64,000 nt of DNA from Gammaproteobacteria bacterium (GCA_018825305.1 JAHJEO010000016.1:124001-188000); one strand, 5' to 3'; positions 14,557 to 24,888 are shown, counted from the stretch's first letter. Translations and numbers: made by a program. Notes: generated by a model from the sequence alone, not told the origin.

Positions 14557-15801
14557 TCAGGCGTCGAGGCCCTGGATCCAGGTCAGGACTTCGGTCAGGC
14601 AGGTGTTCAGGATGTGCTGGTTGAGTTCGCCGATGCGCGCGAGGGTCAGTTCGCAGCCGAGGACGTTGGTGTCGTCGAAATATTCGACCAGCAGCAGCAC
14701 CTGACCGAGCGGACCGCCATAGTCGCCGACGGCGTCGGCCACCTCCGGCGACAGGGCGATTTGCGCCAGGACTTCACTCATCGGGATGCGCAGCGCCGCC
14801 GGCATCAGCGACATCACGCCGACGATGAAGGCGCTGTCGAGCAGGGCGCGGTCGCCGGGGTAGCGGCGCTGCACCAGCAACTCGATCATCCGGCCGCGCA
14901 TGGCTGCGTGCAGCATCAAGGGGTTGGTGGCGAGGCTGCCGCCGCTGCCGCGGAACAGCAGCAGGTGCAGCCAGCGCAGCAGCGGGCGGCGGCCGAGCAG
15001 GGTAATGGCCTGTGCGATCGAGCCGACGGGGCTGCGCAGGCCCATGGCTGCCGAGTTGACGACGCGCAGCAGATTCATGGTCAGCGCCGGATCGCCCTTG
15101 AAGGCGGTTTCGATGTCGCGTGTTTCGACGTCGCTCGACACCAGATTGACGATGCGCAGCAGGCCCTGCGTGGTCGGGTCGAGCTTGCGGCCTTCCTCAA
15201 TGAGCGGCCGCGCGAAAAAGAATCCCTGGAAAAACCGGAATCCCTGCGCGGCGCACCATTCCGCCTGCTCGGCGGTTTCGACCTTGGCGGCGAGCAGCTT
15301 GTGCGCATGGCCGGCCAGCATGCTCGTGGCTGTCGCTATCTGCTCGGGCGTGGCGCTGGAGATGTCTATCTTGATGTAGCTGGCGAGGTCGAGCTGCGCC
15401 CCATCCGGCAATTCCGCGCTTGGGTCCACGCTCACGGCGCACTCGTAGCCGGCCGAACGCAGCTCGTGGCAGCGGACCACCGTGGCCGCATCCACCTGCG
15501 GCGCCATTTCGAGCACGATCTGCTCCGCCGGCAGCAGTTCAATGGCGTCGGAACCCAGGAAGCGCGAATCGACGTTGATGAAAGCCTTGAGGTTTAGCAT
15601 CGCCATGGCGATGCCGTACTCGGTGAATGCGGTGCAGATCACCTGCGCCGTGGCGCAGGCCGCGGACTCGAAGTGTGCGCTTTCATCTTCCGCATGGGCG
15701 CGAAACAGCAGTTCGTAGCCGATGATGGCGTGGCTGGCGTCAAGGATGGGCTGGCGGCCAAGAAATATGGTTTCGGAAGGCAGTGGGGTCACGACTTTCA
15801 A
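14557..15801 (-). CDS. EAL-HDOD signalling protein (YuxH type)
   Basis: 414 residues: an N-terminal EAL-like domain starting FLGRQPILDASHAIIGYELLFR, then a C-terminal HDOD domain (TRDIETAFKGDPALTMNLLRVVNSA). The EAL signature is degenerate (YELLFR, no KxD or DDFGxG motifs), so it is probably a binding or regulatory domain and not a phosphodiesterase. It is convergent with the GGDEF-EAL gene, with only three bases between the stops. Confidence 0.85.
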   Translation of the reverse strand: MKVVTPLPSETIFLGRQPILDASHAIIGYELLFRAHAEDESAHFESAACATAQVICTAFTEYGIAMAMLNLKAFINVDSRFLGSDAIELLPAEQIVLEMAPQVDAATVVRCHELRSAGYECAVSVDPSAELPDGAQLDLASYIKIDISSATPEQIATATSMLAGHAHKLLAAKVETAEQAEWCAAQGFRFFQGFFFARPLIEEGRKLDPTTQGLLRIVNLVSSDVETRDIETAFKGDPALTMNLLRVVNSAAMGLRSPVGSIAQAITLLGRRPLLRWLHLLLFRGSGGSLATNPLMLHAAMRGRMIELLVQRRYPGDRALLDSAFIVGVMSLMPAALRIPMSEVLAQIALSPEVADAVGDYGGPLGQVLLLVEYFDDTNVLGCELTLARIGELNQHILNTCLTEVLTWIQGLDA

Positions 15802-15908
15802 TCCAGATGGAATGCCTTGGACTTTACCGCCTCAACCAGGGACTGGCCAGAAATTCTGCACTGCGTCGGGACTGAAACGGCAAGGCGGTGCGTGCCAAGT
15901 GTTGATAT

Positions 15909-15938
15909 TTGACTTTCGAATGACGCTCTATCCATATT
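15909..15938 (+). promoter_or_regulatory. Possible sigma70 promoter upstream of mraZ
   Basis: TTGACT is followed 18 bases later by CATATT, inside the only clearly AT-rich stretch of the 281-base gap before mraZ. The match is modest. A second TTGACG at about 15957 lacks a convincing -10. Nothing else was seen in the gap except the MraZ boxes. Confidence 0.35.
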
Positions 15939-16051
15939 GTTTTTAAAGAATATTGTTTTTGACGAATTGTGTCGAAAGTCAGCCTAAGTCATTGTTGCGT
16001 AGGAAAAATCCCGCAATTTCCGCTTGACCCGCCAAAAAAACCTCCGTAGAG

Positions 16052-16076
16052 TGGGAAGAAGTGGGGAAAAGTGGGG
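16052..16076 (+). promoter_or_regulatory. MraZ operator: three TGGGR boxes
   Basis: Three boxes, TGGGA, TGGGG and TGGGG, start exactly 10 bases apart. This is the arrangement known to bind MraZ upstream of mraZ in other bacteria. The third box overlaps the ribosome site (GGGGAATTTG) of mraZ itself, so bound MraZ could also block translation. Confidence 0.85.
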
Positions 16077-16082
16077 AATTTG

Positions 16083-16529
16083 ATGTTCCAGGGCGCGGCG
16101 GCACTCAATCTCGATGCGAAAGGGCGGATGGCGATTCCGGCCCGGCATCGTGACGCTCTGACCGCGGCCGGTGACGGCCGCCTGGTCCTCACTGCACACC
16201 CCCATCGCTGCCTGCTGCTCTATCCGGAGCCGGCCTGGGAGCCGATCCGCGCCAAGATCCTTGCCGCCCCCAGCCTCGAGACACAGTCGGCCATGCTGCG
16301 GCGCCTGCTGGTGGGTTTTGCCGTCGATATGGAAATGGATGCTGCCGGCCGCTTGCTGGTACCGCCCGAGTTGCGGCAATACGCCGGTCTGGAAAAGGGC
16401 GTCTGGCTGGTGGGGCAGGGCAACGGTTTCGAGATCTGGTCGGATGCTGGCTGGAAGGCGCAGCAGGAAACGATCTTCGCCCAGGGCGACAAGCTCCTGC
16501 CGCCGGGGCTGGCGGACCTGGCGCTGTGA
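16083..16529 (+). CDS. mraZ: Transcriptional regulator MraZ
   Basis: 148-residue AbrB-like regulator and first gene of the dcw cluster. The two SpoVT/AbrB-like halves are visible: LNLDAKGRMAIPARHRD near residue 7 and VDMEMDAAGRLLVPPELR near 80. The frame extends to a GTG 12 bases upstream, but the ATG giving MFQGAAALNLD is the family start and has GGGG spaced well. Known MraZ proteins repress their own operon through TGGGR boxes, and these are present just upstream. Confidence 0.94.
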   Translation: MFQGAAALNLDAKGRMAIPARHRDALTAAGDGRLVLTAHPHRCLLLYPEPAWEPIRAKILAAPSLETQSAMLRRLLVGFAVDMEMDAAGRLLVPPELRQYAGLEKGVWLVGQGNGFEIWSDAGWKAQQETIFAQGDKLLPPGLADLAL

Positions 16530-16532
16530 TGA

Positions 16533-17474
16533 ATGGAATCTTCCGCCAATGCCCCGTCAAGCGCCCATGTAAGCGTCCTGCTCGCCGAAGCCGTGGCGGC
16601 GCTGGTGCTCAATCCGGGCGGTCGCTATGTGGATGCGACTTTCGGCCGCGGCGGCCACAGCCGCGCAATCCTGGATCAACTGACGCAAGGCGGCTCGCTG
16701 CTGGCATTCGACCGCGATCCTGCCGCGGTGCGGGCGGCGGCGGAGATTTCCGATACGCGCTTTGCCATCGCCCATGCGCCTTTCAGCGAGTTGGGGGCGA
16801 GGCTCGACGCGCGCGGAATGATGCCGGTGGATGGTGTGTTGCTGGACCTGGGGGTGTCGTCGCCGCAACTGGACGACGCCAGCCGGGGCATGAGTTTTCG
16901 TTTCGATGCGCCGCTGGACATGCGCATGGATACGACAAAGGGGGAGACCGCGGCCGATTTTCTGGCGCGGGCTGACGAGCGGGAAATCGAGGAGGTAATA
17001 AGGGACTATGGCGAAGAACGGTTTGCTCATGCGATTGCAAAGGCGCTTGTTGCTGCTCGGCGCGAACACGGTATTACAGGGACCCGACAGCTTGCCGCGC
17101 TCGTGGAGAAGGCCGTCCGCACGCGCGAGCCGGGCCAGCATCCGGCGACGCGCAGCTTTCAAGCTCTACGGATTTTCGTCAATCGGGAGCTTGAGGAGCT
17201 GTCGCTAGTCCTGCCGCAATGCATCGACAGGCTGGCACCCGGAGGTCGGCTGGTGGTGATCAGCTTTCATTCGCTCGAGGACCGCATCGTCAAGCGCTTC
17301 CTGCGCGACGAGGCCACGCCGCGCCAGCCGCCGAAAGGCGTGCCGGTGCGCGCCGCCGATCTGCCGCCGGTGCGCCTGCGCCTCGTCGGCAAGGCGATAC
17401 GCGCAAGTGCGGCCGAAGTGGCGGCCAACCCGCGCGCGCGCAGCGCCATCATGCGCGTGGCTGAAAGGCTGTAG
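16533..17474 (+). CDS. rsmH: 16S rRNA (cytosine1402-N4)-methyltransferase
   Basis: 313-residue SAM-dependent methyltransferase that modifies C1402 of 16S rRNA. The SAM-binding motif is [16 protein letters not shown]. Further family motifs are [30 protein letters not shown] and [15 protein letters not shown]. Starts three bases after mraZ ends, consistent with one dcw transcript. Confidence 0.95.
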   Translation: MESSANAPSSAHVSVLLAEAVAALVLNPGGRYVDATFGRGGHSRAILDQLTQGGSLLAFDRDPAAVRAAAEISDTRFAIAHAPFSELGARLDARGMMPVDGVLLDLGVSSPQLDDASRGMSFRFDAPLDMRMDTTKGETAADFLARADEREIEEVIRDYGEERFAHAIAKALVAARREHGITGTRQLAALVEKAVRTREPGQHPATRSFQALRIFVNRELEELSLVLPQCIDRLAPGGRLVVISFHSLEDRIVKRFLRDEATPRQPPKGVPVRAADLPPVRLRLVGKAIRASAAEVAANPRARSAIMRVAERL

Positions 17475-17477
17475 GCC

Positions 17478-17741
17478 GTGGTCCGGATCAATCTTGTGCT
17501 CCTGCTGGTGGCGGTGATCTGCGCGCTGGCCGCGGTGTCGTCGAGCCATCGTGCCCGCAAGTTGTTCATCGGCCTCGAGAACGAGCAGAAGCGCATGCGT
17601 GACCTCGATGTCGAGTGGAGCCAACTGCAGTTGGAGCAAAGCACCTGGGCCAATCACGCCCGGGTCGAGAAAATCGCGCGCGACAAGCTGGCGATGCACG
17701 CGCCGGCCGCCGGCCGCATTGTTTCGGTGGAGAAGCCGTGA
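17478..17741 (+). CDS. ftsL: Cell division protein FtsL
   Basis: 87-residue bitopic membrane protein. A short N-terminus precedes the helix NLVLLLVAVICALAAVSSS and then a periplasmic coiled-coil-like stretch (LENEQKRMRDLDVEWSQLQL). Forms the FtsQLB complex that activates septal synthesis by FtsWI. GTG start three bases after rsmH, and its stop overlaps the GTG of ftsI. Confidence 0.93.
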   Translation: MVRINLVLLLVAVICALAAVSSSHRARKLFIGLENEQKRMRDLDVEWSQLQLEQSTWANHARVEKIARDKLAMHAPAAGRIVSVEKP

Positions 17742-19468
17742 GGCTGAAGTTCGCCCACAGCCCGCTACTGTCGCAGCCGCTGCCGACCTGGCGGGCACGG
17801 CTGCTGCTGGCCCTGCTGCTGCTCGGCTTTGCCGCGCTGATCGGGCGCTCGCTCTACCTGCAGGGAATCAACAACGACTTCCTGCAGAAGAAAGGCGAGT
17901 CGCGCTACGAGCGCGTCATCGAGATATCGGCGACGCGCGGCCGCATCCTCGACCGCCACGGCGACGTCCTCGCCGTGAGCACGCCGGTAAAGTCGATCTG
18001 GGCCATTCCCGAGGATGCGATGCTTTCGCCGGCCCAGACGCGGCAGTTGGCGCCGCTGCTCGACATGGACGTGCGCGAGCTGACGCGCAAGCTTGCCGCC
18101 GCCAAGGATTTCGTCTTCCTCAAGCGGCAGATTCCGCCGGACCAGGCTGACCAGGTCGCGGCGCTGAACCTGCCCGGCATTTACCAGCAGCGTGAATATC
18201 GTCGCTACTATCCGGCGGCCGAGGTGACGGCGCATGTGATCGGCTTTACCGGTGCCGAAGATGCCGGCCAGGAGGGCGTCGAGCTGGCGCTCAACCCGCA
18301 GCTCGCCGGCAAGCCGGGGTCGCGCCGGGTCATCAAGGATCGTCGCGGCCAGATCGTCGAAGACGTCGAGAGCATCAGGAAGCCGGTCGAGGGGCAGGAC
18401 GTCAATCTGGCACTCGACGCCAAGATCCAGTATCTCGCCTTCTCCCATCTCAAGCAGGCGATCGTCGACAACAAGGCCAAGGCCGGCGGCATCGTGGTGC
18501 TCGACGCCAAGAGCGGCGAGGTGCTGGCGCTGGCCAACCTGCCGACCTACAACCCCAACAATCGCGGCAAGCTCGTCGGCGCGCAACTGCGCAACCGCGC
18601 CTTCACCGATACCTTCGAGCCGGGCTCCACCCTCAAGCCATTCACCGCGGCGCTGGCGCTGGAGAAGGGGGACTTCCGCTTCAATACGCCGATCCAGACG
18701 GCACCGGGCAGGCTCACCATCGGCTCGGCGACGATCTCGGACGCCCATGCCCATGGCACGCTGACTGTGGCGCAGGTGATCCAGAAGTCCTCAAATATCG
18801 GCGTGGCCAAGATGGCGCTGACCTTTCCGCCGGAAGACATGTGGTCGATGCTGGACAGCATGGGTTTTGGCCATCCGCTCAAGCTGGGTTTTCCCGGGGA
18901 GGTCGGTGGTCGCCTCCGTCCGGCCAAGAACTGGCGTCCAATCGAACAGGCAACCATGTCCTACGGCCATGGCATTTCGGTGACGCTGATCCAGCTGGCC
19001 CGCTCCTACCTGGCCTTTGCCCGCGACGGCGACCTGCTGCCGCTGTCGCTGACGCGGCTGGAGTCTCAGCCGGCCGAAGGCCAGCGCGTGTTTACCGCGC
19101 AGACCGCCCGCGAACTGCGCGCAATGCTGGAAATGGCGGTGTTGCCCGAGGGTACGGCGCCGAAGGCACAGATCTCCGGCTATCGCGTCGCCGGCAAGAC
19201 CGGCACGGCCCACAAGGTCGAGGGCGGGGCCTACGCCGACAAGTACGTTTCGTCCTTCGTCGGCTTTGCCCCGGTGTCCGATCCGCGCCTGATCGTCGCG
19301 GTGATGATCGACGAGCCTTCGGCGGCAAAGCACTTCGGCGGCGACGTCGCGGCACCGGTGTTTTCGAAGGTCATGGCCGGCGCGTTGCGCACCCTGGGCG
19401 TGGCATCCGATGCGCCGCTCAAGCCGCTGCAGATGGCGGCCGTGCCTGTTCCCAAGGACGTCCGGTGA
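17738..19468 (+). CDS. ftsI: Septal peptidoglycan transpeptidase FtsI (PBP3)
   Basis: About 576 residues. Membrane anchor at residues 20-40 (RLLLALLLLGFAALIGRSLYLQ), a PBP dimerisation domain, then the transpeptidase. Active-site motifs are all present: SxxK in PGSTLKPFT (Ser near 298), SSN, and KTGT near 487. Start taken as the GTG that overlaps the ftsL stop (GTGA). Works with FtsW at the septum. Confidence 0.95.
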   Translation: MRLKFAHSPLLSQPLPTWRARLLLALLLLGFAALIGRSLYLQGINNDFLQKKGESRYERVIEISATRGRILDRHGDVLAVSTPVKSIWAIPEDAMLSPAQTRQLAPLLDMDVRELTRKLAAAKDFVFLKRQIPPDQADQVAALNLPGIYQQREYRRYYPAAEVTAHVIGFTGAEDAGQEGVELALNPQLAGKPGSRRVIKDRRGQIVEDVESIRKPVEGQDVNLALDAKIQYLAFSHLKQAIVDNKAKAGGIVVLDAKSGEVLALANLPTYNPNNRGKLVGAQLRNRAFTDTFEPGSTLKPFTAALALEKGDFRFNTPIQTAPGRLTIGSATISDAHAHGTLTVAQVIQKSSNIGVAKMALTFPPEDMWSMLDSMGFGHPLKLGFPGEVGGRLRPAKNWRPIEQATMSYGHGISVTLIQLARSYLAFARDGDLLPLSLTRLESQPAEGQRVFTAQTARELRAMLEMAVLPEGTAPKAQISGYRVAGKTGTAHKVEGGAYADKYVSSFVGFAPVSDPRLIVAVMIDEPSAAKHFGGDVAAPVFSKVMAGALRTLGVASDAPLKPLQMAAVPVPKDVR

Positions 19469-20952
19469 GCCGGCGCGCCATGGATATCCTTGCAGAACTC
19501 GAACGGCGGAACGTACAGGCGCGCAGCCTCAGCCTCGACTCGCGTACGCTGCAGCCGGGCGACGTCTTCGTCGCGATGAAGGGCCATCACGTCGATGGCC
19601 GTGACTACATCGCAGCTGCACTGGAGCGCGGCGCCGCCGCGGTGATTGCGGAACGCGACCAAAAAGTCGGCGACAGCGGGACGGCGCCGATCATCGAAGT
19701 CGAAGGCCTCGACCGGATTGCCGGCGATATTGCGCACCTGGTATACGGCCGGCCGTCCGAGCGCCTGTGGCTGACCGGTGTGACCGGTACCAATGGCAAG
19801 ACCTCGGTGTCGCAGTGGATCGCCCAGGCCATGAATGCCTGGGACTGCAAGTGCGCGGTAATCGGCACGCTGGGCAACGGCTTCCCCGGGGCCCTGGCGG
19901 AGAGCGTCAACACCACGCCGGACGCCATCGCCCTGCATCGCGCGCTGGCTGGTTATCTCGAACAGGGCGCCGTCGCCTGCGCCATGGAAGTGTCGTCGAT
20001 CGGTCTCGACCAGGGCCGCGTCGGCGGCGTCAATTTCGATGTCGCGGTATTCACCAACCTGACCCGCGACCACCTCGAGTACCACGGCAGCATGGAAGCT
20101 TACGGCGCGGCCAAGGCGCGGCTGTTCGAGGTCGCCGGACTCGGCGCCGCGGTCATCAATCTCGACGACGCCTTCGGCCGCGAACTGGCGGTGCGCCTGC
20201 AGGGGCGAGTGCGCACCATCGGCTATACCCTGGAAGGCCGCGGCGGCGCCGACCAGGTGCTGGTGGCGCGCCAGCTCGCCATGACCGCGACCGGGCTGAC
20301 CTTCGAGCTCGATGGCGTGCAATTTGCGGCGCCACTGATCGGCCGCTTCAACGCGTCCAACCTGCTGGCCGTGATCGGCGCGCTGCTGGCCGGCGACGAA
20401 ACGCTGGCCGACATAGCCGCAGTGCTGCCGCAGCTGCAGCCGCCACCGGGCCGCATGCAGGCCCTCGGCGGCGTGCACGAACCGCTGGTGGTTGTTGATT
20501 ACGCCCACTCGCCCGATGCGCTGGAGCAAGCCCTGCGAACCTTGCGCGAAACCGCACAGGCACGCGGCGGCAATCTGGTCTGCGTCTTCGGCTGCGGCGG
20601 CGACCGCGATGCCGGCAAGCGGCCGCAGATGGGTGAGGTCGCCGAGCGCATCGCCGACCGCATCGTCGTCACCAGCGACAACCCGCGCGGCGAAGACCCG
20701 AATGCCATCATCGCCGCGATCCTCACCGGAATGAAGGCGCGCCCCGCGGTCGAAACGGATCGTGCCGCTGCGATGACGGCGGCGCTGCTGGCGGCGGATG
20801 CCCGCGACGTCGTGCTGCTGGCCGGCAAGGGCCACGAGCCGTATCAGGAAGTCTCCGGTGTGCGCCATCCGTTCTCCGACATCGCCGTCGCAAAGTCGGC
20901 GCTGGCGCAACGGCGGGAACTGAACCATTCAACCCAAGGGGGCGATCAATGA
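19465..20952 (+). CDS. murE: UDP-MurNAc-tripeptide synthetase MurE
   Basis: Adds the third residue, probably meso-diaminopimelate, to UDP-MurNAc-L-Ala-D-Glu. P-loop GVTGTNGKTS, the substrate segment NTTPDA, and the DNPR motif (TSDNPRGEDP), which marks meso-DAP specificity, are visible. GTG at the ftsI stop is preceded by AAGGA at good spacing; an ATG 15 bases later is the alternative. The C-terminus (KSALAQRREL) is encoded by a copy of the 25-base motif, and a weaker one lies at QKVGDSGTA. Confidence 0.93.
   Translation: MSRRAMDILAELERRNVQARSLSLDSRTLQPGDVFVAMKGHHVDGRDYIAAALERGAAAVIAERDQKVGDSGTAPIIEVEGLDRIAGDIAHLVYGRPSERLWLTGVTGTNGKTSVSQWIAQAMNAWDCKCAVIGTLGNGFPGALAESVNTTPDAIALHRALAGYLEQGAVACAMEVSSIGLDQGRVGGVNFDVAVFTNLTRDHLEYHGSMEAYGAAKARLFEVAGLGAAVINLDDAFGRELAVRLQGRVRTIGYTLEGRGGADQVLVARQLAMTATGLTFELDGVQFAAPLIGRFNASNLLAVIGALLAGDETLADIAAVLPQLQPPPGRMQALGGVHEPLVVVDYAHSPDALEQALRTLRETAQARGGNLVCVFGCGGDRDAGKRPQMGEVAERIADRIVVTSDNPRGEDPNAIIAAILTGMKARPAVETDRAAAMTAALLAADARDVVLLAGKGHEPYQEVSGVRHPFSDIAVAKSALAQRRELNHSTQGGDQ
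19663..19687 (+). repeat. Possible degenerate copy of the 25-base motif in murE
   Basis: 20 of 25 bases match the consensus, in the KVGxxGTA frame. Alone it could be chance; listed because of the other copies. Confidence 0.25.
20892..20916 (+). repeat. Dispersed 25-base motif, copy in murE 3' end (3 mismatches)
   Basis: 22 of 25 bases match. Read as AKSALAQRR, the same frame as the copy in mtnA and different from the cupin and pirin copies. Confidence 0.6.
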
Positions 20953-22325
20953 TGAACCTGTCCGCGGCCGCCCGGGCCATCGGTGGCGTCCTGTCGCGGG
21001 ACGATCCCGAGTTCCATGCGGTCGGTACCGATTCGCGCGCCGTGACGCCGGGCATGCTCTTCGTCGCCCTCAAGGGCGAGCGCTTCGATGGCCATGACTA
21101 TGTCCGCGATGTTCTGGCGCAGGGCGCCGCCGGCGCGCTGGTGGCGCGGGACTGGGCGGCCGCCAATCCCGACCTGCCCCTGGTCGCGGTCGACGACACC
21201 CGCCCCGCCCTCGGAAAACTGGCGGCCCACTGGCGTGCGCGCTTCGCCATTCCGCTTGTCGGCATCACCGGCAGCAATGGCAAGACCACGGTCAAGGAAA
21301 TGTGCGCCGCAATCCTGCGCCTCCATTTCGGCACCGACGCCGTGCTGGCAACGCAGGGCAATCTCAACAACGACATCGGCCTGCCGCTGACCCTGCTCAA
21401 GCTGCGCGACACGCATCGCGCGGCGGTGATCGAAATGGGCATGAACCACGCCGGCGAGATTGCCTATCTCACGCGCCTGGCGCGGCCGACGGTTGCCGTG
21501 GTCAACAACGCCCAGCGCGCGCATCTCGAAGGTTTGGGCTCGGTCACCGCCGTGGCGCAAGCCAAGGGCGAGATATTCGAGGGGCTGGGCGGCGACGGCG
21601 TGGCGGTCATCAATGCCGACGATCCGCACGCCGCGCTGTGGCATTCGCTCAATGCCGGGCGCCGCGTTTGCGGCTTCGGCTTTTGCGCCGCCGCCGAGGT
21701 GCGCGGACAGTGGCGGCCCAGGGGAGTCAATGAGGGCTTCGGCGGTACGCTGAACCTGTCGGCTCCCGCCGGTGCGATCGACATCGAGCTTCAGGTCGCC
21801 GGCGAACACAATGCCCGCAATGCCCTCGGTGCAGCCGCGGCCTGCCTTGCCGCCGGCGTGCCGCTGGCGGTTATCGCCGCGGCCCTGTCCGGCTATGCCG
21901 GCGTCAAGGGCCGGCTGCAGCGCCGTGCCGGACTGAACGGTGCCATGTTGATCGACGATACCTACAACGCCAACCCCGACTCGATGCGGGTCGCCATCGA
22001 CGTGCTGGCCGCGGTGCCGGGCAAGCGCATCCTGGTGATGGGCGACATGGGCGAGGTCGGCGAGGCGGCAGCACAGTTCCACGACGAGATCGGCGGCCAT
22101 GCCAAGAGCTGCGGCATCGAGCGACTGTTCGCGCTGGGCGGGCTGGCGGCCGATGCGGTTCACAATTTCGGCGTGGGCGCGCGCCACTTCGAGAGCGTCG
22201 AGGCGCTGGTCGCGGCGCTCAAGCCCGAGCTGGATGCTGCCACGACCGTGTTGATCAAGGGTTCGCGCTTCATGCGCATGGAGCGGGTGGTAGAAGCTAT
22301 CGAGGAGAAACCCGATGCTGCTTGA
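20949..22325 (+). CDS. murF: UDP-MurNAc-tripeptide:D-Ala-D-Ala ligase MurF
   Basis: 458-residue Mur ligase that adds D-Ala-D-Ala to make UDP-MurNAc-pentapeptide. P-loop [14 protein letters not shown] near residue 105, then [12 protein letters not shown] and [14 protein letters not shown] typical of MurF. The ATG overlaps the murE stop (ATGA), and the gene overlaps mraY by 11 bases, so translation is probably coupled. Confidence 0.95.
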   Translation: MMNLSAAARAIGGVLSRDDPEFHAVGTDSRAVTPGMLFVALKGERFDGHDYVRDVLAQGAAGALVARDWAAANPDLPLVAVDDTRPALGKLAAHWRARFAIPLVGITGSNGKTTVKEMCAAILRLHFGTDAVLATQGNLNNDIGLPLTLLKLRDTHRAAVIEMGMNHAGEIAYLTRLARPTVAVVNNAQRAHLEGLGSVTAVAQAKGEIFEGLGGDGVAVINADDPHAALWHSLNAGRRVCGFGFCAAAEVRGQWRPRGVNEGFGGTLNLSAPAGAIDIELQVAGEHNARNALGAAAACLAAGVPLAVIAAALSGYAGVKGRLQRRAGLNGAMLIDDTYNANPDSMRVAIDVLAAVPGKRILVMGDMGEVGEAAAQFHDEIGGHAKSCGIERLFALGGLAADAVHNFGVGARHFESVEALVAALKPELDAATTVLIKGSRFMRMERVVEAIEEKPDAA

Positions 22326-23484
22326 GCTGTTCAAATGGCTGGCGCAGGACATTCGTGCCTTCAACGTCTTCAACTACATCACGCTGCGCGCGGTGCTGGC
22401 GACGATGACGGCTCTGACCATTTCCTTCATCGCCGGGCCGGCGGTGATCCGCTGGCTGGCCGCGAAGAAGATCGGCCAGTCGGTGCGCGACGACGGGCCG
22501 CAGACGCATCTGGTGAAGGCCGGCACGCCGACCATGGGCGGTGCGCTGATCCTGATTTCGCTTGGCATCGCCACGCTGCTGTGGGCCGACCTGTCCAACC
22601 GCTTCGTCTGGATCGTGCTGATCGTGACGCTGGGCTTTGGCGCGGTCGGCTGGGTGGACGACTGGCGCAAGGTGGTTTATCGCAATCCCGATGGCCTCTC
22701 GGCGCGCACGAAGTTCTTCTGGCAATCGCTGATCGGGCTGGTCGCCGCCATCTACATTGCCTTCTCGATTTCTGCGCCCAACAACGAGAAGGTGCTCCAG
22801 CTCTTCTTCCAGTGGGTGGCCAGCGGCTTCACGCTGGAACTGCCGGCCACGGCCGACCTCATCCTGCCCTTCTTCAAGAGCGTCACCTATCCGCTCGGCG
22901 TCTTCGGCTTCATCGTGCTGACCTATCTGGTGATCGTCGGCAGCAGCAACGCGGTCAATCTTACCGACGGCCTCGACGGCCTCGCCATCATGCCGACGGT
23001 GATGGTCGGCGCGGCGCTGGGCATCTTCGCCTACGTCGCCGGCCACGCCGGATTCTCCAAGTACCTGCTGCTGCCCTACATCCCGGGCGCCGGCGAACTC
23101 ACGGTATTCTGCGGCGCGCTGGCCGGCGCCGGGCTCGGCTTCCTCTGGTTCAACGCCTATCCGGCGGAGGTATTCATGGGCGACGTCGGCGCGCTGGCGC
23201 TGGGCGCGGCGCTCGGCACCGTGGCGGTGATCGCGCGCCAGGAAATCGTCTTCTTCATCATGGGCGGCGTTTTCGTCGCCGAGACGGTGTCGGTGATGCT
23301 GCAGGTCACCTGGTTCAAGTACACCAAGAGACGCTATGGTGTCGGCCGCCGCATCCTGCTCATGGCGCCGTTGCACCATCACTTCGAACAAACCGGCTGG
23401 AAGGAAACGCAGGTAGTGGTGCGTTTCTGGATCATCACGATCCTGCTGGTGTTGTTCGGCCTCTCTACGTTGAAGATCAGGTGA
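22315..23484 (+). CDS. mraY: Phospho-MurNAc-pentapeptide transferase MraY
   Basis: 389-residue integral membrane enzyme with about ten helices. Transfers phospho-MurNAc-pentapeptide to undecaprenyl phosphate, making lipid I. Catalytic motifs seen: [19 protein letters not shown] and [11 protein letters not shown], plus the C-terminal APLHHHFE. Starts inside the murF 3' end and its stop overlaps murD (TGATG). Confidence 0.96.
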   Translation: MLLELFKWLAQDIRAFNVFNYITLRAVLATMTALTISFIAGPAVIRWLAAKKIGQSVRDDGPQTHLVKAGTPTMGGALILISLGIATLLWADLSNRFVWIVLIVTLGFGAVGWVDDWRKVVYRNPDGLSARTKFFWQSLIGLVAAIYIAFSISAPNNEKVLQLFFQWVASGFTLELPATADLILPFFKSVTYPLGVFGFIVLTYLVIVGSSNAVNLTDGLDGLAIMPTVMVGAALGIFAYVAGHAGFSKYLLLPYIPGAGELTVFCGALAGAGLGFLWFNAYPAEVFMGDVGALALGAALGTVAVIARQEIVFFIMGGVFVAETVSVMLQVTWFKYTKRRYGVGRRILLMAPLHHHFEQTGWKETQVVVRFWIITILLVLFGLSTLKIR

Positions 23485-24881
23485 TGCTGAAAGACCGGCA
23501 CGTTTTGGTCCTCGGCCTCGGTGAATCGGGGCTGGCGATGGCTCAGTGGTGCGCGCGCAACGGCGCCGCCGTTCGCGTCGCGGACTCGCGCGCCGCGCCG
23601 CCCTATCTGGGGGAACTGAATCGCCGTGTCGCCAGCGCCGAGTTTTTCAGCGCCGATTTCGCGGCGCCCGCCGCCAAGTCGCTGCTCGACGGCATCGACC
23701 TCGTCGCCATTTCGCCCGGCCTCTCTCCCGGCCTGCTGCTGTCGATCCATGCGCGGGCGCAGGGCATTCCCGTGGTCGGCGAGATCGAGTTGTTCGCCCA
23801 TGGCCTGCGCGCGCTCGGGGTGCGGGAGCGCAGCCGCGTGATCGCCATCACCGGCACCAACGGCAAGACCACCACCACCGCGCTCGCCGGCCATCTTTGC
23901 CGTGCCGCCGGCAAGCTCACCGGTGTGGCCGGGAACATTTCTCCCGCCGCCCTGGCCGCGCTCATGGCCTGCGAGGACACGGGCAAGCTGCCGGACATCT
24001 GGGTGCTGGAGTTGTCCAGCTTCCAGCTGGAAACGCTGCAAAGCCTCGACGCCGAGGCCGCGACGGTGCTCAACATTTCCGATGATCACCTCGATCGCTA
24101 CATCGACCTCGACGACTACGCCGCCGCCAAGGCGCGGATTTTTTCCGGCAACGGTGTCCAGGTGCTCAACCGTCAGGACGAGCGCGTCAGGCGCATGGCG
24201 ATCCCGGGGCGCCGCCTCATCAGCTTCGGCCTCGACGCCCCCGGCAACGCCAGCGATTTCGGCCTGCGCGAAAATCGCGGCGAGCCCTGGATCGTGCAGG
24301 GCGACAAATTCCTGCTGCCTGTTTCGCAGCTGCCTTTCAGTGGCTTGCACAATGCCGCCAACGCCATGGCGGCGCTGGCCTTGTGCGCAGCCGTCGATGC
24401 CGATGACGGCTTGCAGCCGGTGGCCCTGCTGCCGGGCTTGCGCAACTTCCAGGGTCTGCCGCATCGCGTCGAACGGATCGCCGAGATCGCCGGCGTGACT
24501 TACTACGACGATTCCAAGGGCACCAACGTCGGCGCCACGGTTGCCGCGCTGGAAGGCCTTGGCGGCAAGGTTGTTGTGATTCTCGGCGGTGACGGCAAGG
24601 GCCAGGATTTTTCGCCGCTCAAGGCGGCGGTGGCCGGACACGGCCGTGCTGCCGTGCTGATCGGCCGCGACGGAGCGAAGATCGGCGAGGCCATTGCCGG
24701 TTGTGGCGTGCCGGTGCTCGGTGCCTCCGACATGGACGCCGCGGTGCGCGCAGCGGCAGGGGCGGCTCGGCCCGGCGATGCCGTGCTGCTGTCGCCGGCC
24801 TGCGCCAGCTTCGACATGTTCCGCAACTACGAACACCGCGCCGAGGTGTTTGTTGCCGCTGTGAGCCGGCTGGGAAAATGA
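23484..24881 (+). CDS. murD: UDP-MurNAc-L-Ala:D-Glu ligase MurD
   Basis: About 465 residues. N-terminal dinucleotide-type fold (VLVLGLGESGLAMAQW), P-loop ITGTNGKTTTTALAG near residue 120, and YYDDSKGTNVGAT in the central/C-terminal part. Adds D-glutamate to UDP-MurNAc-L-Ala. The ATG overlaps the mraY stop. A copy of the 25-base motif encodes RRVASAEFF in the N-terminal domain. It is followed by about 100 bases of GC-rich repeat before ftsW. Confidence 0.95.
   Translation: MLKDRHVLVLGLGESGLAMAQWCARNGAAVRVADSRAAPPYLGELNRRVASAEFFSADFAAPAAKSLLDGIDLVAISPGLSPGLLLSIHARAQGIPVVGEIELFAHGLRALGVRERSRVIAITGTNGKTTTTALAGHLCRAAGKLTGVAGNISPAALAALMACEDTGKLPDIWVLELSSFQLETLQSLDAEAATVLNISDDHLDRYIDLDDYAAAKARIFSGNGVQVLNRQDERVRRMAIPGRRLISFGLDAPGNASDFGLRENRGEPWIVQGDKFLLPVSQLPFSGLHNAANAMAALALCAAVDADDGLQPVALLPGLRNFQGLPHRVERIAEIAGVTYYDDSKGTNVGATVAALEGLGGKVVVILGGDGKGQDFSPLKAAVAGHGRAAVLIGRDGAKIGEAIAGCGVPVLGASDMDAAVRAAAGAARPGDAVLLSPACASFDMFRNYEHRAEVFVAAVSRLGK
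23621..23645 (-). repeat. Dispersed 25-base motif, copy in murD (2 mismatches)
   Basis: 23 of 25 bases match. The coding strand reads it in the direction opposite to the cupin type, giving RRVASAEFF, the same frame and strand as the ArgJ copy (RRAASADFS). Confidence 0.65.
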
Positions 24882-24888
24882 ATAGACC

